DNA of 64,000 bases from Arthrobacter ramosus (GTDB lineage Bacteria > Actinomycetota > Actinomycetes > Actinomycetales > Micrococcaceae). Below the pieces are notes generated by a model. The model was given only the letters and a program-made list of their open reading frames with translations, did no database searches and was not told the origin of the DNA. Shown here piece after piece: positions 1 to 8,809 of the stretch. The stretch's first letter is position 1. Each line of letters begins with the position of its first letter. Location of the stretch: assembly GCF_039535095.1 (NCBI RefSeq), contig NZ_BAAAWN010000001.1, positions 3,410,001 through 3,474,000 of the forward strand, read 5' to 3'. Made by a program: the position numbers and the translations under genes.

Positions 1-594
1 TGGTGGTCCGTCCCGGCCGGCGAAGACACCTTCACCACCTGGGCCGAAACCACCACGGTGTTCCACGAAGGCGTACCCGGCCACCACCTCCAGGTGGCCA
101 CCGCCGTCTACCGCCGCGAGCTCCTCAACAACTGGCGCCGGAACGTCTGCTGGGTGTCCGGGCACGGCGAAGGCTGGGCCCTCTATGCCGAAAAGCTCAT
201 GCTGGAGCTCGGCTACCTCAAGGACCCGGGCGACCACATGGGCATGCTGGACATGCAGCGCATGCGCGCGGCCCGCGTGGTGTTCGATATCGGCGTCCAC
301 CTCGAGCTGCAAGTTCCGGAACGTTGGGGCAGCGGCACCTGGACCTCGGAAAAGGGCTTCGAATTCCTCAAGGCCAACCTTCCCATCAGCGCGGGCCAGC
401 TCCAGTTCGAATTCACCCGGTACCTCGGCTGGCCGGGCCAGGCTCCGTCCTACAAGGTGGGGCAGCGGCTTTGGGAAGAAATCCGGGCTGGACTCGAACG
501 CCGCGAGGGATTCGACCTGAAGTCCTTCCACACGGATGCGCTGAACATCGGCTCGGTTGGCTTGGATACGCTCCGCCGGGCGCTGCTGGGGTGA
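1..594 (+). CDS. DUF885 family protein, C-terminal part (truncated by window edge)
   Basis: The open frame enters from the left edge and ends at TGA 592-594, so only about 197 C-terminal residues are visible. They contain HEGVPGHHLQ, the HExxxxHH-type motif of DUF885 proteins, a metallopeptidase-like family, followed by the usual Trp-rich and helical tail with HGEGWALYAEKL. The motif is seen directly; peptidase activity is inferred from the family and the substrate is unknown. A GTG at 58 lies inside the conserved motif and is not a start. The downstream gene is on the same strand, 159 bases away, and looks independently transcribed. Confidence 0.85.
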   Translation, partial: WWSVPAGEDTFTTWAETTTVFHEGVPGHHLQVATAVYRRELLNNWRRNVCWVSGHGEGWALYAEKLMLELGYLKDPGDHMGMLDMQRMRAARVVFDIGVHLELQVPERWGSGTWTSEKGFEFLKANLPISAGQLQFEFTRYLGWPGQAPSYKVGQRLWEEIRAGLERREGFDLKSFHTDALNIGSVGLDTLRRALLG

Positions 595-741
595 CCCTAC
601 GAGATCTTCCCCACATTCCGGCCGGGAATAACTTCATAAATGGGTGGATTGGCGGCGAATTCGTTGGGCTATTGGGATGTTGAATTTTTCGGTTCCCGTA
701 ACATTTCTCAACGTCGGGTCGCGGTGGTATTTGCCGGGGCC

Positions 742-756
742 TAGTTTGTTCCGGTG
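742..756 (+). promoter_or_regulatory. Possible leaderless -10 element (TAGTTT) before the symporter
   Basis: TAGTTT at 742-747 lies six bases before the GTG at 754, and no Shine-Dalgarno sequence fits between. This geometry would start the transcript at or next to the start codon, as in leaderless actinobacterial mRNAs. The same string, TAGTTTGTnCCnGTGAG, precedes the phosphorylase gene at 22643. No clear -35 hexamer is visible here. Confidence 0.35.
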
Positions 757-2166
757 AGCAATTCATCCAACACTTTGACTTCCGCCGGAAAGACTTCGTC
801 CCGGCTTCCCAAGTGGGCAACGTCCTTCGGCGTCCAGATCATCGCGGCCTTGGTGATCGGCCTGGCCCTCGGCCTCCTGGCCAAAGCCACCGGTAGCACC
901 ACGAAGGCTCCCAACGGACTCGGCGCCACGCTGCAGACCATCGGCTCGAGCTACGTCTCGTTGCTGCAGACCGCCGTCGTGCCCTTGATCTTCACCGCAG
1001 TGGTGAGCTCCATCGCGAACCTCCGCCAAGTGTCCAATGCGGCGAAATTGGCGTGGAACACCTTGCTCTGGTTCGCCATCACTTCGCTCATCGCAGTGAT
1101 GATCGGCATCGGACTTGGGGTGCTCCTGCAGCCGGGCTCCGGCACCGGCATCACCAAGAAGGCCGAGTACGCCGGAAAGACCGGCGATTGGTGGGCGTTC
1201 CTCACCGGCCTCTTCCCCAAGAACTTCCTGGGCATTGGCGCCAGCACGAGCGTCACGGACGGCGTCGCCAGCACTTCGATCAGTTTCAACGTGCTGCAGA
1301 TCCTGGTGATCGCCATCGCCGTCGGCGTCGCGGCCCTCAAGGTCGGCAAGCAGGCCGAACCGTTCCTGAACCTCAACGCCTCCGCCCTGGCCGTCATCCA
1401 GAAGGTCCTCTGGTGGATCATCCGTATCGCCCCGCTGGGCACCATCGGCCTGATCGGCAACGCTGTGGCCGTCTACGGTTGGGACACCATTGGTTCGCTC
1501 GGCAAGTTCACCGTGGCCATCTACGCGGGCCTGGCCCTGGTGCTCTTCGTCGTGTACCCCATCCTCGTCAAGACCCACGGACTGTCTGTCAAGCAGTACT
1601 TCTCCGGCGTATGGCCCGCCGTGCAGCTGGCATTCGTCTCGCGTTCCTCGATCGGCACGCTCCCGCTCACGCAGCGCGTCACCGAACGCAACCTCGGAGT
1701 TCCCCAGGGTTACACATCCTTCGCCGTGCCGCTCGGCGCCACCACCAAGATGGACGGTTGCGCCGCCATCTACCCGGCCGTTGCCGCGATCTTCGTTGCC
1801 CAGTTCTTCGGCATCAACCTGGACTTCAGCCAGTACCTGCTGATCGTGGTGGTTTCGGTCCTCGGTTCCGCGGCAACGGCAGGCACCACGGGCGCCGTCG
1901 TCATGCTCACGCTGACCCTGTCCACGCTGGGACTGCCGCTTGCCGGCGTCGGGCTCCTTCTGGCGATCGACCCCATCCTGGACATGGGCCGCACGGCCGT
2001 CAACGTGGCGGGACAGGCGCTGGTTCCGGCCATCGTGGCCAAACGGCAGGGAATCCTGGACGAATCGCTCTACAACGCGCCACGCAAGGGAACAGCGTTC
2101 GCGGCCGAGACCGAGTCTCCGGAGGCATCCGAGGACACTCTCGAGCTCGCTGACGCCAAGGCCTAG
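754..2166 (+). CDS. Dicarboxylate/amino acid:cation symporter (DAACS family)
   Basis: This is a 470-residue polytopic membrane protein of the glutamate/C4-dicarboxylate:cation symporter family, importing acidic amino acids or dicarboxylates with Na+ or H+. Family marks are the serine-rich hairpin (AFVSRSSIGTLPLT), the substrate/cation segment GATTKMDGCAAIYP, and the late ILDMGRTAVNVAG segment, in the expected order in the C-terminal half. Length is normal. The acidic C-terminal tail (about 40 residues) is variable in the family. The GTG start at 754 is the first in frame and sits six bases after a TAGTTT -10-like element. A strong terminator follows the stop, so the gene is monocistronic. The exact substrate cannot be read from sequence. 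Confidence 0.88.
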   Translation: MSNSSNTLTSAGKTSSRLPKWATSFGVQIIAALVIGLALGLLAKATGSTTKAPNGLGATLQTIGSSYVSLLQTAVVPLIFTAVVSSIANLRQVSNAAKLAWNTLLWFAITSLIAVMIGIGLGVLLQPGSGTGITKKAEYAGKTGDWWAFLTGLFPKNFLGIGASTSVTDGVASTSISFNVLQILVIAIAVGVAALKVGKQAEPFLNLNASALAVIQKVLWWIIRIAPLGTIGLIGNAVAVYGWDTIGSLGKFTVAIYAGLALVLFVVYPILVKTHGLSVKQYFSGVWPAVQLAFVSRSSIGTLPLTQRVTERNLGVPQGYTSFAVPLGATTKMDGCAAIYPAVAAIFVAQFFGINLDFSQYLLIVVVSVLGSAATAGTTGAVVMLTLTLSTLGLPLAGVGLLLAIDPILDMGRTAVNVAGQALVPAIVAKRQGILDESLYNAPRKGTAFAAETESPEASEDTLELADAKA

Positions 2167-2185
2167 CGGCGGTTCACCATCGCAC

Positions 2186-2225
2186 GGACGAATCCCCGGG
2201 GAATGCCCTGGGGATTCGTCCTTTT
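2186..2225 (+). terminator. Rho-independent terminator of the symporter gene
   Basis: The inverted repeat GGACGAATCCCC / GGGGATTCGTCC spans 2186-2221 with a short GC-rich loop, followed by TTTT at 2222-2225. It lies 20 bases after the symporter stop. Confidence 0.85.
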
Positions 2226-2276
2226 AACGGTGGGCATTAAGGGTGGGAAACGGTGAATTCTGGATAGGCTCTGTCC

Positions 2277-2705
2277 ATGCTGATAGTCACCTCAAACAAG
2301 ATTCCGGGCCACAGGATCGACGCCGTCTTCGGCGAAGTCATGGGCCTCACCGTCCGCTCCCGGGATCTCGGCTCCCAAATGATTGCCGGTTTCCGCTCCC
2401 TCGGCGGCGGCGAACTGCCCGAAATGACCAAGGCGCTCTATGAAAGCCGCCAGGAGGTCATGGCCCGCATGGTCAGCGAGGCACAGCAGCGCGGCGCCAA
2501 CGCAATCGTCGCCATGCGCTTCGACACGTCCGAGATGGGCGGCAACTGGACCGAAGTGTGCGCCTACGGCACCGCGGTGTTCGCCATCCCCTTGGCCGAA
2601 GGCGAGCCGGGCGCCACTGGCCAGTCAATCTACCTGACCAGCGCCGCAGCCAAGCAGTCCGAGCAGCCCACACAGCCCACGACCGAAGCTTCAACCCGAC
2701 CTTAA
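2277..2705 (+). CDS. YbjQ family protein (DUF74/UPF0145)
   Basis: The 142-residue protein matches the YbjQ family over its first ~110 residues: MLIVTSNKIPG start, GEVMGLTVRSRD, a helix carrying SRQEVMARMVSEAQQRGANAIVAMRFD, then a C-terminal strand with GTAVFAIPL. Members are small soluble proteins that form oligomeric rings, sometimes called heavy-metal-binding on weak grounds; their function is unknown. The last 30 residues are a Ser/Thr/Gln-rich tail not typical of the core. Start at ATG 2277. It has no obvious operon partner, with the TetR gene beginning 37 bases downstream after a candidate operator. Confidence 0.85.
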   Translation: MLIVTSNKIPGHRIDAVFGEVMGLTVRSRDLGSQMIAGFRSLGGGELPEMTKALYESRQEVMARMVSEAQQRGANAIVAMRFDTSEMGGNWTEVCAYGTAVFAIPLAEGEPGATGQSIYLTSAAAKQSEQPTQPTTEASTRP

Positions 2706-2714
2706 CTTGCCCGG

Positions 2715-2738
2715 AGTGCAAAGTTGCACTTAGTGTAA
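2715..2738 (+). promoter_or_regulatory. Candidate TetR operator: three overlapping half-sites
   Basis: AGTGCAA-AG-TTGCACT (2715-2730) is a perfect palindrome. Its right arm also forms a second near-palindrome TTGCACT-T-AGTGTAA (2724-2738, one mismatch). The array ends four bases before the GTG of the TetR gene, so binding would block the regulator's own promoter and probably that of the exporter behind it. Confidence 0.6.
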
Positions 2739-2742
2739 GTCC

Positions 2743-3429
2743 GTGACAACTTCCGACACCACCGCCCTCCCCTCGCGCCGGGAACAGAACAAACTGGCCA
2801 CCCGCCGAGCGATCGCGGACGCAGCCCTCGCCATGTTGCGCAGCAAGGGCGCCGGCAATTTCACCGTGGAAGACATCGCGGAAGAGGCCGGCGTATCCCG
2901 GCGCACCTTCTTCAACTACTTCCCGAGCCTCGAAGCCGCCCTGGCCTCAGTGACCGAGGGCTTCCTGGACCATGCCCTCGAACAATTCCGCTTGCGCCCT
3001 TCGGATGAACCCATCCTCGATTCCGCCCGGGCCGCCCTCATGGCGCTCGCTGACCCCATGACGGTTTCCCCCATGGCCGAGCTCTTCAGCCTGACCCACG
3101 ACAACCGAGCCTTGGTACGTTCCGAACTGGAAGCCTGGGACCACTGCACCATGCAGATCATCGACGCCGCCCGTCTTCGCCTCGGCCCGGATGTTGATGA
3201 GCTCTATTTGCGGGCCTTGGCCGGGTCCATCATTTCGTGCGGCAAGGCAGCCATGAGCGTCTGGTTCGAACAACACGGCCCGGATCTTTCCCCTGAATCC
3301 CTGGCGAGCCTGCGGCAGCACCTGATCGACGCAATTGGCCTGCTCGGTTCAGGCTTCGCGGCACCCGCCCCTCAGGGCCCGGCGTCGCGCGGTACTCAGC
3401 CCGCGGCTGCCCCACAGCACTCGGCATAA
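2743..3429 (+). CDS. TetR family transcriptional regulator
   Basis: The protein has 228 residues. The N-terminal helix-turn-helix is at about residues 12-58: ATRRAIADAALAMLRSKGAG, FTVEDIAEEAGVSRRTFFNYF. The C-terminal ligand-binding domain is variable, as usual, and ends in an Ala/Pro-rich tail. GTG 2743 is the start because the HTH must begin within the first 20 residues. The MMPL exporter gene follows 26 bases downstream on the same strand, and a TTGCACT palindromic array lies directly upstream. Inference: a self-regulating repressor of a TetR/MMPL operon; the inducer is unknown. Confidence 0.88.
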   Translation: MTTSDTTALPSRREQNKLATRRAIADAALAMLRSKGAGNFTVEDIAEEAGVSRRTFFNYFPSLEAALASVTEGFLDHALEQFRLRPSDEPILDSARAALMALADPMTVSPMAELFSLTHDNRALVRSELEAWDHCTMQIIDAARLRLGPDVDELYLRALAGSIISCGKAAMSVWFEQHGPDLSPESLASLRQHLIDAIGLLGSGFAAPAPQGPASRGTQPAAAPQHSA

Positions 3430-3455
3430 CCACACACCGACAGATCGGTTCCGAT

Positions 3456-5978
3456 ATGGCACTCCTGCTCTACCGCCTTGGCAAGTTCTCCTACCGTCAC
3501 CGCTGGCTGGTGATCTCCCTTTGGCTGGCCGTCCTCGTCGCCGTCGGCGGCTCCGCTGCCGCCTTCCACGGCACCATGTCCAACAACTTCCAGATCCCGG
3601 GCACCGAGACCCAGCAGATGCTGGACAAGCTCAAGAAGGACCTTCCGGCCTCCTCGGGTGGTTCCGCGGGGATCGTCTTCGAAGCCGGCGACGCCGGATT
3701 CAACCAGGCCGGCAAGGACGCCATTGCGTCGGCCCTCGCGCAGCTGGAAAAACTGCCGGATGTGCAGTCCACGGTCAACCCCTTCACGACCCAAGCCACC
3801 TTGGACAAGGCACCGTCCGATCTTGCTGCCGCGGAACAAAAGGCAGCCACCGGGCAGGCTGAGCTGGACAAGGCGGGGGCCACGCTCGATGCAGGTGATG
3901 CCCAACTGAAGGCCGCCGAGCAGCAAATGACCGCTGCGGGCATGCCCGCTGCGCAGATCCAGGCCCAACTTGCCCCGCAGAAGGCCGAACTCCTGGCCGG
4001 GCGCCAAAAGCTCGATGCCGGCCAGAAGCAAGCCACTGACGGTGCCGCCGCCCTTGCGTTGGCCAAACGCCAGGTGACAGCTTCCCAAGGCATGCGTTTC
4101 GTCTCCGAAGACGGTAAAGCGGCGATCGCCCAGGTCCAGTTCAAGACCTCCATCAACGGTTTGACCCCCGCCGTCCGGCAGCAAGTCCAGGACATCGTCC
4201 ACGGAGTCTCCTCGGCAGGTGTCACGGCCCTGGCCAGCAAGGAAATCACCGAGGACGTCTCGCAGCTGTTCGGTGTCTCCGAAATCATCGGCATCGCCGT
4301 GGCGGCCATCGCCCTCATCGTGATGTTGGGAACGCTCGTCGCTGCAGGCTTGCCCCTCCTGATGGCTATCATTGGCGTGGCCGTGGGCGTCGGCGGAACC
4401 TTTGCCCTCACCGGCGTCATTGACATGAGTTCCATTTCCCCGATGCTCGCGCTCATGCTGGGCCTCGCCGTCGGAATCGATTACTCGCTCTTCATCGTCA
4501 ACCGGCACCGCGGGCAATTGCTTTCGGGGATGGACGCGGAGGAATCAGTGGCCCTCGCCACCGGCACCTCAGGCAACGCCGTTCTCTTCGCAGGCCTCAC
4601 TGTCGTCATCGCGCTTGCCGCACTGGTCGTTCCGGGGCTCCCGTTCCTTGCCGTCATGGGCCTGTCTGCCGCCGCGACGGTGGCAGTCGCCGTCGTCGTC
4701 TCACTGACACTGACCCCGGCAGTCCTCTCGCTGGTCGGCCGCAAACTGATCTCGAAGCGGGCGTGGGCCAGGGCCGAACGCCACAACGCGGAGCCGGAGC
4801 ACGCCTCGGCGGACCGCGCAGAGGACCAGCGGCGGAGCAGCCGCGGGTGGGGCGGGCTCGTGACCCGGCACCCGGTGGTCTCGCTGCTTGCCGGCGTCGT
4901 TTTGCTTGGGGTGCTGGCCCTCCCGGCCTCCCAGCTGCGCCTCGCTTTGCCCGACGGCGGTTCGGAACCGGTCGACTCGCAAGCTTTCAAGGCCTATGAC
5001 CTCACCCGGAAGAGCTTCGGCGAAGGCATGACCGGTCCCATCGTGGTTGTCGGTACGTTCCCGTCCGGTCTCAGCGACGACCAGGCCAAGACCAAGCAGT
5101 TCGACGTCGCGGACAAGCTGCGCGGCGTCGACAACGTCGTGGCAGCCGTTCCGGTAGCCCTCAGCCAAGATCACCGCACCGTCGTTTTCCAGGTCATCCC
5201 CAAGGACGGACCCGCGAGCGCCAGCACCGTCCAGGTGGTCTCGGAACTGCGCGCCAAGGGTTCCGAAATCCAGCAAACGACAGGCGCCACCATTGGATTG
5301 ACGGGGCAGACGGCCGGCAACATCGACGTCTCCGCGAAGCTCGGTGCCGCCCTCCCGCCATACTTGGCGATCGTCGTCGGGCTCTCACTGGTCCTCCTGC
5401 TGCTGGTGTTCCGCTCGATCGTCGTTCCGCTGCTCGCCACCGGCGGCTTCCTGCTCTCGCTCGCGGCAGCCTTCGGCGCTGTGGTGGCCGTCTACCAATG
5501 GGGCTGGCTGGGCACCGTGTTCGACGTGCCCAATCCCGGAGCCGTGCTGAGCTTCCTGCCGATCATCCTGATTGGTGTCCTGTTCGGCTTGGCCATGGAC
5601 TACCAGGTGTTCATCACCTCCGGCATGCGCGAATCGTTCATGCACGGGGAGAACGCGAAGCAAGCGGTCCGAAGCGGCTTCAGCCATGCCGCCGCCGTGG
5701 TCACTGCCGCCGCCATCATCATGGTCAGCGTGTTTGCCGGCTTCATCTTCAGCCACCTGACCATGGTCCGGCCGCTCGGTTTCGCTATGGCGTTCGGCGT
5801 GCTCGTGGATGCGTTCGTGGTCCGGATGACCATCGTTCCTGCCGTGATGTACCTGTTGGGCGAGAAGGCCTGGTGGCTGCCGCGCTGGCTGTCCCGGATC
5901 CTGCCCGACGTCGACGTCGAGGGCGCCAAGCTGCAGCGCACGACGGCGGCAGGCGGGGCCAAGGAACTGGTCCACTAA
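3456..5978 (+). CDS. MMPL family RND-type transporter
   Basis: This 840-residue inner-membrane protein belongs to the MMPL branch of the RND superfamily, driven by proton motive force and exporting lipids, lipid-like molecules or drugs. Both membrane halves carry family motifs: GLAVGIDYSLFIVNRHR in the first (around residue 335) and GLAMDYQVFITSGMRE in the second (around residue 710). The large periplasmic loop after TM1 contains an Ala/Gln/Lys-rich coiled-coil-like stretch (around residues 125-200, with DAGDAQLKAAEQQM and repeats of KLDAGQKQATDG). ATG 3456 gives the usual short cytoplasmic N-terminus before TM1. It pairs with the TetR gene 26 bases upstream. The substrate is unknown. Confidence 0.88.
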   Translation: MALLLYRLGKFSYRHRWLVISLWLAVLVAVGGSAAAFHGTMSNNFQIPGTETQQMLDKLKKDLPASSGGSAGIVFEAGDAGFNQAGKDAIASALAQLEKLPDVQSTVNPFTTQATLDKAPSDLAAAEQKAATGQAELDKAGATLDAGDAQLKAAEQQMTAAGMPAAQIQAQLAPQKAELLAGRQKLDAGQKQATDGAAALALAKRQVTASQGMRFVSEDGKAAIAQVQFKTSINGLTPAVRQQVQDIVHGVSSAGVTALASKEITEDVSQLFGVSEIIGIAVAAIALIVMLGTLVAAGLPLLMAIIGVAVGVGGTFALTGVIDMSSISPMLALMLGLAVGIDYSLFIVNRHRGQLLSGMDAEESVALATGTSGNAVLFAGLTVVIALAALVVPGLPFLAVMGLSAAATVAVAVVVSLTLTPAVLSLVGRKLISKRAWARAERHNAEPEHASADRAEDQRRSSRGWGGLVTRHPVVSLLAGVVLLGVLALPASQLRLALPDGGSEPVDSQAFKAYDLTRKSFGEGMTGPIVVVGTFPSGLSDDQAKTKQFDVADKLRGVDNVVAAVPVALSQDHRTVVFQVIPKDGPASASTVQVVSELRAKGSEIQQTTGATIGLTGQTAGNIDVSAKLGAALPPYLAIVVGLSLVLLLLVFRSIVVPLLATGGFLLSLAAAFGAVVAVYQWGWLGTVFDVPNPGAVLSFLPIILIGVLFGLAMDYQVFITSGMRESFMHGENAKQAVRSGFSHAAAVVTAAAIIMVSVFAGFIFSHLTMVRPLGFAMAFGVLVDAFVVRMTIVPAVMYLLGEKAWWLPRWLSRILPDVDVEGAKLQRTTAAGGAKELVH

Positions 5979-6001
5979 GCGCCTGCTCACTAAGAAACAC
6001 C

Positions 6002-6053
6002 CACATACGTGAGCGAGCGTCCGGCCAAACACACACATACGTGAGCGAGCGTC
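6002..6053. repeat. 20-bp direct repeat, two copies, 12-bp spacer
   Basis: CACATACGTGAGCGAGCGTC occurs at 6002-6021 and again at 6034-6053, followed by a G-run. It lies between the MMPL stop and the Maf start. It is not palindromic overall, so it is not a terminator. It could be an operator pair or a copy of a dispersed repeat. Confidence 0.75.
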
Positions 6054-6085
6054 GGGGGGGCGGCGCCGCGTACTACGCTTGAGCC

Positions 6086-6760
6086 GTGACCCGATTGATC
6101 CTGGCTTCCCAGTCCCCCGCCCGCACCAAGCTCCTCACGGAGGCCGGCATCCACCACGAAGTGCTCGTCTCGGACGTGGACGAGGACGCGGTGCAAGCCC
6201 GGTACGGAGTGACCGACGCGCATGACACCGCTCTCCTCCTCGCCCGCGCCAAGGCCGAGGCTGTCGCTTCCCTGCCCGACGCCGAGGGTGCCCTGGTGAT
6301 CGGCTGCGATTCCGTGTTCGAGTTCGACGGCGAATCGCACGGGAAGCCGTACACGGTGGATGTGGCCAAGGAACGGATGCTGCGCATGAGCGGATCCAAG
6401 GGCGTACTCCACACCGGGCACTGGCTGGTTGACTGCCGCGAAACCGCAGCGGACGTGAACGACGGCGAGACGGCCGTCGGCACCGGAGCAACAGTCGGTG
6501 CTGTGTCCAGCGCAGAAGTCCACTTTGCCGAGATGAGCGAGAAGGACATCGACGCCTACATCGCAACCGGCGAGCCCCTGCACTGCGCGGGTTCGTTCAC
6601 GATCGATGGCTTGGGCGGGGCCTTCATCCGCAAGGTCGACGGCGACCCGCACGCCGTCGTCGGGCTCTCCATCTCGACCCTCCGCGATCTGCTCGGGCAA
6701 GCGAAAGTTGGAATCACCGAACTCTGGACCCAAAACGGCTCCGAAGCGAGCAGCGAATAG
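6086..6760 (+). CDS. maf: Maf family nucleoside-triphosphate pyrophosphatase
   Basis: The 224-residue protein begins LILASQSPARTKLLTEAG, the Maf substrate-binding loop (S-Q/S-P-x-R). It also has the conserved VIGCDSVFEFDGESHGKP and the late IDGLGGAFIRKVDGDPHAVVGLS segments. Maf proteins hydrolyse non-canonical or dNTP/UTP substrates to the monophosphate and pyrophosphate, and are linked to septum arrest. It carries a moderate insertion around residues 125-150 (NDGETAVGTGATVGA). GTG 6086 is the only start that keeps the LASQSP loop at the N-terminus. In related actinobacteria maf lies close to acyl-CoA carboxylase genes, and here the carboxylase alpha chain is 149 bases downstream. Confidence 0.9.
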   Translation: MTRLILASQSPARTKLLTEAGIHHEVLVSDVDEDAVQARYGVTDAHDTALLLARAKAEAVASLPDAEGALVIGCDSVFEFDGESHGKPYTVDVAKERMLRMSGSKGVLHTGHWLVDCRETAADVNDGETAVGTGATVGAVSSAEVHFAEMSEKDIDAYIATGEPLHCAGSFTIDGLGGAFIRKVDGDPHAVVGLSISTLRDLLGQAKVGITELWTQNGSEASSE

Positions 6761-6799
6761 GGGCGGTCCGGGTCGCCGACCCGGCGGCCGGTTTCCGGA

Positions 6800-6820
6800 C
6801 TTTGTAGCAACCCTACAAAG
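6800..6820 (+). promoter_or_regulatory. Inverted repeat before the carboxylase gene
   Basis: CTTTGTAG-CAACC-CTACAAAG is a perfect 8-bp inverted repeat with a 5-bp spacer, ending about 90 bases before the TTG start at 6910. Its size suits a dimeric repressor. It has no T-run and is not a convincing terminator for maf. Confidence 0.4.
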
Positions 6821-6909
6821 ACAGGCCGTCTCACACACGGAATCCCCTATCAATATGGGCGGAACCCTCAAAATCACGCTAGGCTCCCTGAAGGACAGAA
6901 GGAGTCAAC

Positions 6910-8718
6910 TTGTCAGCTAATCCGGCGCAGCCCATTTCCAGCCCTCTCACCAAGGTCTTGATCGCCAACCGAGGCGAAATCGCGGTCCGCATTATCCGCG
7001 CAGCCCGGGACGAAGGCATCGCTTCCGTGGCCGTCTATGCGGACCCCGACCGCGACGCCCTGCACGTCCGGCTGGCAGATGAGGCCTACGCGCTGGGCGG
7101 CAATACCGCCGCTGAGTCGTACCTCGTGATGGACAAGTTGATCGAGGTCGCCAAGCAGTCGGGTGCGGACGCCATCCACCCCGGCTATGGCTTCCTCGCC
7201 GAGAACGCCGAGTTTGCCGCCAAGGTCATCGACGCCGGCATCACCTGGATCGGCCCGTCCCCGGACGCCATCTCTGCGCTGGGCGACAAGGTGCAGGCCC
7301 GCCACATCGCCGAAAAGGTCGGCGCTCCCCTGGTTCCCGGCACGGCCGACCCCGTCGAATCCGCTGACGAGATCCTGGCCTTCGCCAAGGAATTCGGTCT
7401 CCCGATCGCCATCAAGGCCGCCTACGGTGGCGGCGGCCGCGGAATCAAGGTGGCCCGCACCATCGAGGAAATCCCCGAGCTTTTCGAGTCCGCAGTGCGC
7501 GAGGCCATTGCCGCCTTCGGCCGCGGTGAGTGCTTCATCGAGCGATTCCTTGATTCCCCGCGCCACGTCGAGACCCAATGCCTGGCCGACGCCTACGGAA
7601 ACGTGGTTGTGGTCTCCACCCGCGACTGCTCCCTCCAGCGCCGCAACCAGAAACTCGTTGAAGAAGCTCCGGCACCGTTCCTGACCGCCGAGCAGAACGA
7701 GCGACTGTACGAGTCTTCCAAGGCCATCCTGAAAGAAGCCGGCTACCTCGGCGCGGGAACGTGCGAATTCCTGGTGGGCCAGGACGGCATCATCTCCTTC
7801 CTTGAGGTCAACACGCGACTTCAGGTAGAGCACTGCGTTTCAGAGGAAGTCACGGGCCTCGACCTGGTCCGCGAGCAGTTCCGCATCGCCCGAGGCGAGA
7901 AACTCGGCTATGGCGATCCCGAGGTCCGCGGCCACTCCTTTGAATTCCGCATCACCGGCGAAGACCCGGGCCGCAACTTCATGCCTGCACCGGGAACCGT
8001 CAGCACCCTGAAGAACCCGACGGGTCCGGGCGTCCGTATCGACTCCGGCATCGAACAGGGCGACGTCATCAGCGGGAACTTCGATTCCATGCTGTCCAAG
8101 CTGATCGTCACCGGAGCCAGCCGCGAACAGGCCCTCCAGCGTTCCCGCCGGGCCCTTGAGGAAATGGTGGTTGAAGGCATCCCCACCGTCATTCCTTTCG
8201 ACCTCGCAGTGGTAACCGATCCCGCCTTCGCTCCTGCCGAAGGCCCGTTCAAGGTGCACACGCGCTGGATCGAGACCGAGTTCGTCAACAACATCCCCGC
8301 GTGGACGCCCACCGGAACCGGAACAGAAGCCGCCGACGCCGGTGAGCGCCAGCGCGTCGTCGTCGAGGTCGGTGGCAAGCGGCTGGAAGTCGTCCTTCCC
8401 GCGACTCTCGGCTCGGTTTCCTCGGTTGCCAGCGCGGGCGCCAAGGGCGCGAAGGTCAAGAAGCGTTCCCGCTCTGCGGGCGCCACAGCCGCTGTGGCGG
8501 GCGGCAACGCCCTTACTTCGCCGATGCAAGGCACCATCGTCAAGGTGGCCGTAGCCGCCGGCGATGTGGTTGCCGAGGGCGATCTGATCGTGGTCCTCGA
8601 AGCCATGAAGATGGAACAGCCCCTCACGGCCCACAAGGCCGGCACCATTCACGGCTTGGTAGCCAAGGCAGGCGAGACCGTCTCCGCAGGCGCCGTCATC
8701 GCGACGATCGAAGACTAA
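6910..8718 (+). CDS. Acetyl-/propionyl-CoA carboxylase alpha chain (biotin carboxylase + BCCP)
   Basis: This 602-residue fusion has an N-terminal biotin carboxylase domain ([35 protein letters not shown], the ATP-grasp loop [11 protein letters not shown], and [10 protein letters not shown]) and a C-terminal biotin carboxyl carrier domain. The biotinylation site EAMKM places biotin on Lys567. It carboxylates biotin with ATP and bicarbonate; a separate carboxyltransferase beta chain, not in this window, moves CO2 to acetyl- or propionyl-CoA for fatty-acid and mycocerosate-type synthesis. The TTG start at 6910 is favoured by AGAAGGAG nine bases upstream. A 16-bp tandem duplication covers the stop codon. 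A bidirectional terminator follows. Confidence 0.93.
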   Translation: MSANPAQPISSPLTKVLIANRGEIAVRIIRAARDEGIASVAVYADPDRDALHVRLADEAYALGGNTAAESYLVMDKLIEVAKQSGADAIHPGYGFLAENAEFAAKVIDAGITWIGPSPDAISALGDKVQARHIAEKVGAPLVPGTADPVESADEILAFAKEFGLPIAIKAAYGGGGRGIKVARTIEEIPELFESAVREAIAAFGRGECFIERFLDSPRHVETQCLADAYGNVVVVSTRDCSLQRRNQKLVEEAPAPFLTAEQNERLYESSKAILKEAGYLGAGTCEFLVGQDGIISFLEVNTRLQVEHCVSEEVTGLDLVREQFRIARGEKLGYGDPEVRGHSFEFRITGEDPGRNFMPAPGTVSTLKNPTGPGVRIDSGIEQGDVISGNFDSMLSKLIVTGASREQALQRSRRALEEMVVEGIPTVIPFDLAVVTDPAFAPAEGPFKVHTRWIETEFVNNIPAWTPTGTGTEAADAGERQRVVVEVGGKRLEVVLPATLGSVSSVASAGAKGAKVKKRSRSAGATAAVAGGNALTSPMQGTIVKVAVAAGDVVAEGDLIVVLEAMKMEQPLTAHKAGTIHGLVAKAGETVSAGAVIATIED

Positions 8719-8734
8719 GACGATCGAAGACTAA
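8703..8734 (+). repeat. 16-bp tandem duplication over the carboxylase stop codon
   Basis: GACGATCGAAGACTAA occurs at 8703-8718 and again immediately at 8719-8734. The first copy encodes the final residues and stop; the second is a non-coding echo ending in another TAA. Confidence 0.9.
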
Positions 8735-8744
8735 GCAGCGCAAG

Positions 8745-8783
8745 TGGCTCCGGCCCCGCACGATTAGTGCGGGGCCGGAGCCA
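8745..8783. terminator. Bidirectional terminator between convergent genes
   Basis: TGGCTCCGGCCCCGCAC (8745-8761) pairs perfectly with GTGCGGGGCCGGAGCCA (8767-8783) around a 5-nt loop. It serves the carboxylase gene from the left and the MFS gene from the right. T-runs are weak on both sides. Confidence 0.8.
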
Positions 8784-8809
8784 GTTAACGCGAGCCTGTT
8801 AATACAGGG

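Noticed and set aside
3396..4517. Long antisense ORFs opposite the MMPL gene, and similar long shadows elsewhere (for example 6913-7833, 31444-34407, 50535-52874)
   Set aside because: They are mirror frames of high-GC genes with codon-position bias, composed of Gly/Arg/Asp-rich strings with no domain.
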